This document shows positions 56,881-64,000 of a stretch of 64,000 nt of DNA, piece after piece. The notes beneath the pieces were generated by a model. The model did no database searches, was not told the DNA's origin, and was given only the letters and a program-made list of their open reading frames with translations. Numbering within the stretch: position 1 is the stretch's first letter; each line of letters begins with the position of its first letter. Source of the DNA: an uncultured Flammeovirgaceae bacterium (GTDB taxonomy: Bacteria; Bacteroidota; Bacteroidia; Cytophagales; Cyclobacteriaceae); assembly GCA_937884755.1 (NCBI GenBank), contig CAKZYJ010000494.1, forward strand, positions 1-64,000. Reading direction: 5' to 3'. A program made the position numbers and the translations under genes.

Positions 56881-58488
56881 ATGCTGCTTTCGAACTACTT
56901 TTCCCTAGTGGCTTACGTATCCATGAAAATTGCCAGTTACACCTTCCTTTCACTATTGCTGATCGTTACCGTAAATAATGTGGGCAATAGTCAGGTTTTA
57001 CCCAGTGAAATACAATTTGTCCGGCAGGGTGTGCAGAGAATGATCTTCGACGAAGAGCAGTCAATCCTGCTAGCCAAGCTCGAGCCTAAAGCAGTAGTTG
57101 GCTTGTCTACCATGTATCCCATCCGTCATTACTTAAGTGAGAAGGCCGAAGTTTCGGTAAGTAATGAACAGTTGGTAATCCAGTCTGAGCAGAAAACCCG
57201 AACCGGAATATGGTTGGGAGGCTTTAATCCGTTTGCCACCTACTCTATCGATCTGGCTTCGTGCAGCGGAGAAGGAGAAATTGGTTTTGAATTTTCTGAT
57301 ACCAACCAACAGGAGCAGTTCATTATCACTGTCTTGGTTAAGGACACTTTGCTTACTGGAGTACAGCTCAAGGTTACCAAAAACGATGAAGTAATAGCCG
57401 AAGAATCGGTGGCGGTAAATCTTACGGGACAAGAAAGCATCAAGGGCAAAATCATCTTGCAGATGCTAGGCAGCGGGCTGGTGCTATATTCGCATAATCA
57501 AGGCTTGCCAAAAGTGATAGGACAGAGCGATTTCAATACCTACCTGGACTTACGTAGCAAACATTGTATTCATTCGTTTCAGTCGAGCTTATACCTGCAA
57601 CTGCTAGAAGGGCAGGTGGCGATCAACCAAGCCAAAATAGCCCTTACCACCGGGGTTGGACTGGCTGATATCAGAGCAATTACCTACGAAAATGGTGATC
57701 CCTTGCTGGATAAGGGGCGGCTGTGGTATACCATGTCTATTCGGGGGCGGGCCTTACCCCACCATATTCAAGGCGTATTTAGCATGAACCCATCCGTGTT
57801 TGACGTCAGACTGGAGGGTGTTATCTTATTTGACCGTGACGATGGCCTACTCCGCAACGAGATCGCTTCCCATATTTTTTACGACCGCACCCAGGACCTC
57901 TGGCGAGGGATCACTACGGGCTTTAGCGCCTTCGCTAATCCCGATGAAGAAAAAAAGCAGTTGCTGGTCGTGGAGAGTAAAAGGGATCCCCGCTTCGGCT
58001 TCTCCGTAATGAGCGCCACACCCTTTGGGGTAGTGGGAGATATTGAAGACCCTCATTTGCTGTTCGATGCGGAAGCAGGAAAATGGCGGATGCTCACCTG
58101 TGTGAACCAGGATGGTTATAAAGCCATCATGCTGGAATCAGACTATTGGAATAAAGAGTACGAACAAATTGCCGGTCCGGTGAAGCACAACTCCACCGGC
58201 ACATCCCTTCAGAAAATCGGAGATAAGCTGTACGCCTTTTCCGGAAGTAAGGAGAGAGAAATATTCATTTATACTTACCCCGATCTGGCAGAAGTTGGTA
58301 CCTTACAAATGGATTTACCTCCCTGGAACGAAACATCCGGTACCAGAGTATGGCCCAATGTAATTCAATTACCCGAAGGTTATCCTTTCAAATACGTAGC
58401 GCTGATGATGGATCGTTTTGACTACCCCGGCATGCCCGAACCGAACTGGACCTACGGCGCTATTTATCTGTACCACGGGTACGACTGA
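56881..58488 (+). CDS. Secreted uncharacterised beta-propeller glycosidase-like protein (start likely 56923)
   Basis: Signal peptide MKIASYTFLSLLLIVTVNNVGNSQ; C-terminal DPHLLFDAEAGKWRMLTCVNQDGYKAIMLESDYW resembles a GH43/GH32-like blade. Confidence 0.6.
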   Translation: MLLSNYFSLVAYVSMKIASYTFLSLLLIVTVNNVGNSQVLPSEIQFVRQGVQRMIFDEEQSILLAKLEPKAVVGLSTMYPIRHYLSEKAEVSVSNEQLVIQSEQKTRTGIWLGGFNPFATYSIDLASCSGEGEIGFEFSDTNQQEQFIITVLVKDTLLTGVQLKVTKNDEVIAEESVAVNLTGQESIKGKIILQMLGSGLVLYSHNQGLPKVIGQSDFNTYLDLRSKHCIHSFQSSLYLQLLEGQVAINQAKIALTTGVGLADIRAITYENGDPLLDKGRLWYTMSIRGRALPHHIQGVFSMNPSVFDVRLEGVILFDRDDGLLRNEIASHIFYDRTQDLWRGITTGFSAFANPDEEKKQLLVVESKRDPRFGFSVMSATPFGVVGDIEDPHLLFDAEAGKWRMLTCVNQDGYKAIMLESDYWNKEYEQIAGPVKHNSTGTSLQKIGDKLYAFSGSKEREIFIYTYPDLAEVGTLQMDLPPWNETSGTRVWPNVIQLPEGYPFKYVALMMDRFDYPGMPEPNWTYGAIYLYHGYD

Positions 58489-58522
58489 CACCTTTCAACT
58501 CAGCCCTCACCAAGCAACCGAC

Positions 58523-59710
58523 ATGAAAGCACTACTGACAGCATTTTTCTTTATGATCATCGCAACTTTAGTTCAAGCTTGCTCGCCAGCCCCAACTGAG
58601 GAGGAAGAAAGCTGGACCTTCGTAAGTATGCCCGATTTTCTGAACGTAGACTGCGATTACCCGCAGGAGGGTTGGGAAGATGCGCTTTCCTACGTACTGC
58701 AATCGGTGAAAGATGAAAACCCGGATTTTCTGCTGGTGGCTGGCGACCTGGTGATGGGGCACTGGGATGCCCCCGAATGGAATGATGCCGATACTATTCA
58801 GAAGTACGCTAATCGCTACTATTCCGCCTGGAAAAGCCGAATGGAGCAGCACGGATTGAAATACTACACCGCTATCGGAGACCACGAGGTAGGCGATAAC
58901 CCCTGGCACACTGACAAGAAATTAGCCGCGGTAAAAATGTATAAAGAAGCCTTTAACCACCACCTTGGTATGCCCCAGAACGGACCAGACCATATGAAGG
59001 GCACTGCCTTTTGGTGGCGGCACAAAAACGTGCTATTTATTTCGGTAGATGTTTTTGAACCCGGCGACAGCGATCAGGGCTTGGTCAAGGCGGGAGTAAC
59101 CGGCAAGCAACTTCAGTGGTGTCGGCAGGTACTGGAAGATAATGCGGATGCCACGCATAAAATTGTGATGGGGCATACCCCTGTACTGAGTCCGGTACGG
59201 CAGTGGAGTTCCAGTGGCCTAACCATTGAAGAGGGAGCAGAATCGGAGTTTTGGCAGTTGATGAAATCGTACAATGTGGATGCCTACCTCTGCGGTGAGG
59301 TGCACGCTATTACCTGTACCGAACGGGACGGTATTATGCAGGTAGCTCACGGTGGTTTGATCGGCTACAACACCCGCACGAACTATATGGTAGTTAAAGT
59401 GAGCGACAACAAACTGGAACTGACGCTCAAGGAGGTAGATATGCTGCCGCAGGGCGACCATCTGTGGCAAACCAAAAACAACCGCCCTTTAGAGGAAGTA
59501 ATCATCAGCGAAGAGAGTAGAAATAGCGGCTTCTATCCGGTAGGACTAATTACCATTGATAAAACTAATGGCAAAAATTTTACTAATCGCCGAGGGCTAT
59601 TTTTGAAGAAATACGAAGCCATGAGTGAGCGCGCTGTCCCCATTTTCAGAAAAAATAATCAACAGAATATTCCTACCGAAGTGACCAAAGTGGTGGTCGA
59701 GAAGGAATAA
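58523..59710 (+). CDS. Secreted metallophosphoesterase family protein
   Basis: Lipoprotein signal MKALLTAFFFMIIATLVQACSPAP; DFLLVAGDLVMGHWD, YTAIGDHEVGDNPW, HKIVMGHTPVLSP. Track ORF starts at 58418 and overlaps the previous gene; the Met at 58523 gives the signal peptide. Confidence 0.88.
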   Translation: MKALLTAFFFMIIATLVQACSPAPTEEEESWTFVSMPDFLNVDCDYPQEGWEDALSYVLQSVKDENPDFLLVAGDLVMGHWDAPEWNDADTIQKYANRYYSAWKSRMEQHGLKYYTAIGDHEVGDNPWHTDKKLAAVKMYKEAFNHHLGMPQNGPDHMKGTAFWWRHKNVLFISVDVFEPGDSDQGLVKAGVTGKQLQWCRQVLEDNADATHKIVMGHTPVLSPVRQWSSSGLTIEEGAESEFWQLMKSYNVDAYLCGEVHAITCTERDGIMQVAHGGLIGYNTRTNYMVVKVSDNKLELTLKEVDMLPQGDHLWQTKNNRPLEEVIISEESRNSGFYPVGLITIDKTNGKNFTNRRGLFLKKYEAMSERAVPIFRKNNQQNIPTEVTKVVVEKE

Positions 59711-59844
59711 TTGGAAACTACTACTAACGAGTTCATCATCTCCCTTCGCGGCCTAAGCAAGCTTAGTATTTTCGTTGCTATTCGCACAATTGGTATATTG
59801 GCAGCTAACACTCAGTATAACGCTAGTTTGATAAACTCCTAACC

Positions 59845-60912
59845 ATGAGAAAAACCTTCTACCTATTTTGTACCCTGCTCATGCTCGCTGGGGTGAGTAG
59901 TCTCGCCCAGACCTTCCCCGGCGAAGATTGGAATTACACCGAAATCCCCCAAGCCCAGGGCTGGGATGCTGAAAAAAGTGAGGCCTTCCGCCGCTACATT
60001 ATCGATAGTTCTTACGTCACCGGCCTGCTTATTGTGCACGACGGTAACATTGTGTTTGAGTATGGCGACGTGGAGGAGAATAGCTATATCGCCTCCTGCC
60101 GTAAAAGTGTGTTGGCCATGCTGTACGGCGAATACGTGGAAAATGGTCAGATCGATCTGGACAAAACCATTGAGGAGCTCCGCCTTGATGATGTAGAAGG
60201 CATTTTGCCCATTGAGAAACAGGCTACCATCCAGGATTTGATTTCGGCTCGCTCTGGAGTGTATCACCCTGAAGGGTACCCCGGCGGCATGCAGCAGTAC
60301 GCCCCGGCGCGAGGCTCGGTAGAACCGGGTTCCTACTGGCTGTACAGCAACTGGGATTTCAACGTAGCCGGCTACGTATTTGAACAGGAAACCGGGAAAA
60401 ACATCTACGATGAAGTAGAACGAAAATTAGCCCAACCGCTAAATATGCAAGACTGGGACCGATCGCTACAACAGAAGCAGGGCGATACTACCATCTCTAA
60501 GTACCTGGCCTACCCCATGTGGTTTTCTACCCGCGATATGGCCCGCATCGGCTTGCTCATGCTGCACCACGGCAACTGGAATGGTAAACAACTCATTAGC
60601 GAAGCGTGGGTGGACGAAATGCTGAAGCAACGCACCTCGTACGAAGAACTAAATAGCAACGTTCCGGTATTTGAAGGGACCGGCGTGGATTTTGGCTACG
60701 GCTACATGTGGTGGCTCTGGGAAAATACCTCGGACGAACGACTAAAAGGCGCTTATTCCGCTCAGGGGGCGATGGGGCAAAGCATTACAGTCTACCCTGC
60801 CATCAATACAGTAGTGGCCTACAAAACCAAAGCTGCCTACCGAAGGCGCAACAGCCGGGAGGTTCGGTTAGACTTACTCAAAAAAGCCGCTGAACTTTAT
60901 ACCGCTCGTTAG
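59845..60912 (+). CDS. Serine hydrolase (beta-lactamase/class C-like), secreted
   Basis: YIASCRKSVLAMLYGEYVENGQIDLDKTI (SxxK-like), WLYSNWDFNVAGYVFEQETGKNIYDEVERKLAQPLNM. Confidence 0.9.
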   Translation: MRKTFYLFCTLLMLAGVSSLAQTFPGEDWNYTEIPQAQGWDAEKSEAFRRYIIDSSYVTGLLIVHDGNIVFEYGDVEENSYIASCRKSVLAMLYGEYVENGQIDLDKTIEELRLDDVEGILPIEKQATIQDLISARSGVYHPEGYPGGMQQYAPARGSVEPGSYWLYSNWDFNVAGYVFEQETGKNIYDEVERKLAQPLNMQDWDRSLQQKQGDTTISKYLAYPMWFSTRDMARIGLLMLHHGNWNGKQLISEAWVDEMLKQRTSYEELNSNVPVFEGTGVDFGYGYMWWLWENTSDERLKGAYSAQGAMGQSITVYPAINTVVAYKTKAAYRRRNSREVRLDLLKKAAELYTAR

Positions 60913-60966
60913 CTGATAATGTAGCGATACTATCATTTTATCCCCATCCGAGCCACTTCCGCCGCT

Positions 60967-61893
60967 ATGAAACAATTACTCCTTTACTTGTCCTTTTTAG
61001 TTGGATTTCAGATTAGTGGGCACGCTCAGTCAGCGTATGAATTACCGCAATCAGTGAAGAAGATATTGTTTCTGGGGAATAGTATTACGTGGAGTGGCGA
61101 ATACGTGGACTTCGTAGAGACTTACTTCAGGGCGGTTAAGCCCGAGCATTCGCTGGAATTTATCAATGCGGGCCTGCCTAGCGAAACGGTATCCGGTTTA
61201 TCCGAACCCAACCATGCCGACGGTAAGTTTCCGCGCCCCGATTTACACGAACGTTTATCACGGGTACTAACAGCGATAAAGCCCGATCTGGTGATTGCCG
61301 GCTACGGTATGAACGATGGGATATATCTACCGTTTGATGAGGACCGATTTAGCAAATTCAAAGAGGGCATCGTCTGGCTTCATAATGAGGTTGTAAAGCA
61401 AGGTATTGCTATCATCCACGCAACGCCCCCCGTATTTGACGAGCGAAAAGGAGCGGCCTACGCCAACGTGCTGGACATTTACTCAGACTGGCTAATTAGC
61501 AAACGATACACCGCCAACTGGAACGTGATTGATATCCACTGGCCCATGCGAAAATACCTGGAAGGCAGACGGCTTACTGATGCTGCTTTTACCCTGGCCG
61601 AGGATGGAATCCACCCTGGCACTACCGGTCACTGGCTGATGGCTAAAGAGGTATTATTGTATCTGGGAGAGCAAGAGGTAGCCTCAGCCGATAGCATTGA
61701 GGAAGCGCTATCGTCTTTCCAAAACGTCGATAAGCTATTGCGGCTGGTAAGCGAACGTCAGGAAATTCTAAGGAACGCCTGGTTAACTCACACCGGCCAC
61801 CAACGACCCGGCTTACCAGCGGGGATACCCATCTCTGAAGCCAAGGAAAAGGCGGAAGCGATTGATCAAGAAATTTCTGAGTTAGCGCAGTGA
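60967..61893 (+). CDS. SGNH/GDSL hydrolase, secreted
   Basis: ILFLGNSITWSGEYVDFVETYF, LVIAGYGMNDGIY, LAEDGIHPGTTGHWLMAKEVL. Confidence 0.92.
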   Translation: MKQLLLYLSFLVGFQISGHAQSAYELPQSVKKILFLGNSITWSGEYVDFVETYFRAVKPEHSLEFINAGLPSETVSGLSEPNHADGKFPRPDLHERLSRVLTAIKPDLVIAGYGMNDGIYLPFDEDRFSKFKEGIVWLHNEVVKQGIAIIHATPPVFDERKGAAYANVLDIYSDWLISKRYTANWNVIDIHWPMRKYLEGRRLTDAAFTLAEDGIHPGTTGHWLMAKEVLLYLGEQEVASADSIEEALSSFQNVDKLLRLVSERQEILRNAWLTHTGHQRPGLPAGIPISEAKEKAEAIDQEISELAQ

Positions 61894-62135
61894 TAAAATG
61901 CAAAGTAGTGCTTAGCATTAGCAAAATAATTCGCCTTGTCGATATCCAATCGGTAGGTAAATCAACCGTTGAAAAAGCCGCTCAATCCGAGTTTAAGGAT
62001 TTTGAAGATGCCCTACAAAACTACTGTGCCGAAGAAGCCAAAGTGTCTACCATAGTCACCCGAAACGTGAAGGATTACAATAAAAGCAATTTATCAATTC
62101 TAACACCATCTGAGTTGCTTGCAGTGGTTGCTTAG
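61890..62135 (+). pseudogene. PIN-domain toxin-like remnant, N-terminally truncated
   Basis: VEKAAQSEFKDFEDALQNYCAEEAKVSTIVTRNVKDYNKSNLSILTPSELLAVV matches the C-terminal half of PIN domains (FKDFEDALQ, ITRNxKDF); the N-terminal D-x-N half is absent. GTG start overlaps the SGNH stop. Confidence 0.7.
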
Positions 62136-62453
62136 CCGCGAAAGTTACACCACATCTCTTTGGTGAATAGAAAAACCTTCTCCAGGTAAAATTTCCAATA
62201 CTCCCAAATGTGTAAGATTGAGCGAGGCCAAAGGATTCTACAGCAGAACCTTGGTTGAAGGTTAGCCAAACCGAGAAGTTCATATTCTTTGTAAAAAGTG
62301 TTAGATTCTTTATTAGAGTTTGTATATTAAACCATGTAGTCATTAGTGGTTATTACACCTGAATAATATCGGCTTAGAAAAATAGTATTACCGATAGAAA
62401 AAATAACGGAGATATTGCAATTATCAATTTGTTAGTGGCAAGTGATAAATTAA

Positions 62454-63725
62454 ATGAATAATTCAGTACATAAAAGAGACTTTGACATATTTCTTAGTTA
62501 TGCAAGTGAAGACAGACACATTGCCGACAATATAGATAACTGGTTATCTGAATTCGCAGGCTTCCAAGTTTGGTATGCACCAAGAGAATTAAGTGGAGGC
62601 TCATTACTTGCCACCGATCTTCAAAAGGCGATTTCTCGTTCTAGAGGAATAATCATCATCGCTACCCAAAACTCTGTAGACAAAGGGTGGGTTAAGAACG
62701 AATACAATTCTGCGATGGATGAAAAAAGTAATCATCCTGATTTTAGAGTAGTTATACTTAGATTCGGCACGTCATCGCCTGACAATATTATGAAAGGAAT
62801 GACTTGGATTAATATTGAACAAGAAAAATTATCACCGGATAATGCAATTTCCATAATCAAATCATTTTATCCTGGAGAGAAAAGACCTAATCCAAGTAAT
62901 TCAAAAGACATTTATATAAGTTGTTCTTGGAGAGCAAATGATAACAGAAGTGCCATATCTGTAATGATGCAATTAGATAAAATAGGTTTTCGACTCATTG
63001 GAGATTCTGAGGATCAACAGAAATTTGGCGAAGGGAATAGAGTTGAAAGAATCATGTCAAGCTGTGGTGCATTTGTTTGTATCATTCCTTTCCGAAATAA
63101 TCAAGAAGCCAATGATGGAGAAAGGCCATATAAATACTTTCTGAAAGAAATAGATTATGCTAACCAGTTACAAATTCCAACTTTAATAATCTCTGATCCA
63201 AAAATCATTTCGGTCAATGGGCAAAAGAATCAGTGGCTTCAGTTAGATACAAATGCTCATGAAATTAGTGATGAGATAAAAATAGAAATTGAAAACTTGA
63301 TGGATGAATGGCGTAAACCACCAAATCCACAATATATATTTTGTGCTTTAGACTTGGATAATGAAGCAAAAAATGCCACAAATTATTTCCGACACTTAAT
63401 TGAAAGGATAACAGGCATGGTCACAATTATTGGTACAGATATTTCTGATGAACCGATACAATTATCCATTATTCAGTCCATACAAAATTCATTTTTAACA
63501 GTAGCTGATATTTCGGACGACAATCTTAATACTTGCATAGAAGCAGGAATAGCAATTTCTTCAAAGGCTAATGTTGAACTTATTTCAAAAGGGGAACCTA
63601 GAAGACCACCATTCATGCTAAGATCTTTGCAACTAATTACTTTTGAAGATGATATCGAGAAAGTAGGTAGAATTCACAAAATTGTATTTCCGTACAGACG
63701 AAGAATAATAAATGCTGAACTCTAA
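62454..63725 (+). CDS. Three-domain protein: N-terminal TIR, central TIR-like, C-terminal nucleoside deoxyribosyltransferase-like domain
   Basis: DFDIFLSYASEDRHIADNIDNWL...VWYAPRELSGGSLLATDLQKAISRSRGIIIIATQNSVDKGWVKNEYNSAM; then KDIYISCSWRANDNRSAISVMMQLDKIGFRLIGD...PYKYFLKEIDYANQLQIPTLII; then IIQSIQNSFLTVADISDDNLNTCIEAGIAISS...PFMLRSLQLITFEDD. Confidence 0.82.
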   Translation: MNNSVHKRDFDIFLSYASEDRHIADNIDNWLSEFAGFQVWYAPRELSGGSLLATDLQKAISRSRGIIIIATQNSVDKGWVKNEYNSAMDEKSNHPDFRVVILRFGTSSPDNIMKGMTWINIEQEKLSPDNAISIIKSFYPGEKRPNPSNSKDIYISCSWRANDNRSAISVMMQLDKIGFRLIGDSEDQQKFGEGNRVERIMSSCGAFVCIIPFRNNQEANDGERPYKYFLKEIDYANQLQIPTLIISDPKIISVNGQKNQWLQLDTNAHEISDEIKIEIENLMDEWRKPPNPQYIFCALDLDNEAKNATNYFRHLIERITGMVTIIGTDISDEPIQLSIIQSIQNSFLTVADISDDNLNTCIEAGIAISSKANVELISKGEPRRPPFMLRSLQLITFEDDIEKVGRIHKIVFPYRRRIINAEL

Positions 63726-63854
63726 ATATCTGTCATTTACACTAGATATGACGGCATACCTCGAATGGTCGCATATTATTATCCGTCAGAAACAGAAAAA
63801 AGGACAAGTCCCAATGAACTTACCCTTTCGTTTATAAATACTCTAACAATTACA

Positions 63855-64000
63855 TCAACCCATATTAATATCCCGTTGGGCGAAGGGCTGATCGTACAAA
63901 CGGGAACCCGTCGCCTCATACAACGCGTTGGCTAAGGCGCCCATTACCGGTGGTAAGGAAGGCTCGCCCAGTCCGGTAGGATCAATGCCGTTCTCTACGA
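63855..64000 (-). CDS. Molybdopterin-binding xanthine dehydrogenase/isoquinoline 1-oxidoreductase large subunit, C-terminal fragment (window edge)
   Basis: Minus-strand reading [47 protein letters not shown], typical of molybdopterin-subunit C-termini (GEPSLPP..ANAxxxATGxRL). Confidence 0.82.
   Translation of the reverse strand, partial: VENGIDPTGLGEPSLPPVMGALANALYEATGSRLYDQPFAQRDINMG

Noticed and set aside
62056-62343. 95-aa minus-strand ORF between the PIN remnant and the TIR gene
   Set aside because: Overlaps the PIN remnant, no recognisable domain, AT-rich low-complexity context. Could be a decayed element but I cannot support it.

Overview
This 64 kb window is a chromosomal segment of a Bacteroidota organism. 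It looks Cytophagales-like, inferred from the gene families (GldD, SiaB/SiaC-type proteins, TonB-dependent receptor, many secreted hydrolases). Housekeeping and metabolic genes include partial glyS, rfbB, gldD, recG, gltB-gltD, truC, a SUI1-family factor and uxaB. Signalling genes include a SiaABC-like partner-switching operon fused to a TonB-dependent receptor gene, a PAS histidine kinase, and an overlapping LytS/LytTR pair. There are also many secreted hydrolases: two M14 peptidases, a sulfatase, GH140, SGNH, serine hydrolase, SMP-30 and a metallophosphoesterase. No rRNA, tRNA, CRISPR array or intact transposon was recognised. The most interesting items are: (1) a solitary three-domain protein, TIR / second TIR-like / deoxyribosyltransferase-like, at 62454-63725, beside a truncated PIN-domain remnant; (2) a solitary GHKL ATPase fused to a PD-(D/E)XK (Shedu/DUF4263-like) nuclease at 46071-47831; (3) a sialidase-like gene with one in-frame TGA at 12577-12579; (4) a Sia-type phosphatase/kinase/SiaC module with no diguanylate cyclase, coupled to a TonB receptor; (5) a GH140 apiosidase-like enzyme, a D-apionate-lactonase-like protein and tagaturonate reductase dispersed in one window, suggesting RG-II/apiose use; (6) a gltB leader with mutually exclusive and crossing inverted repeats. 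All calls come from reading the sequence; no database search was run.
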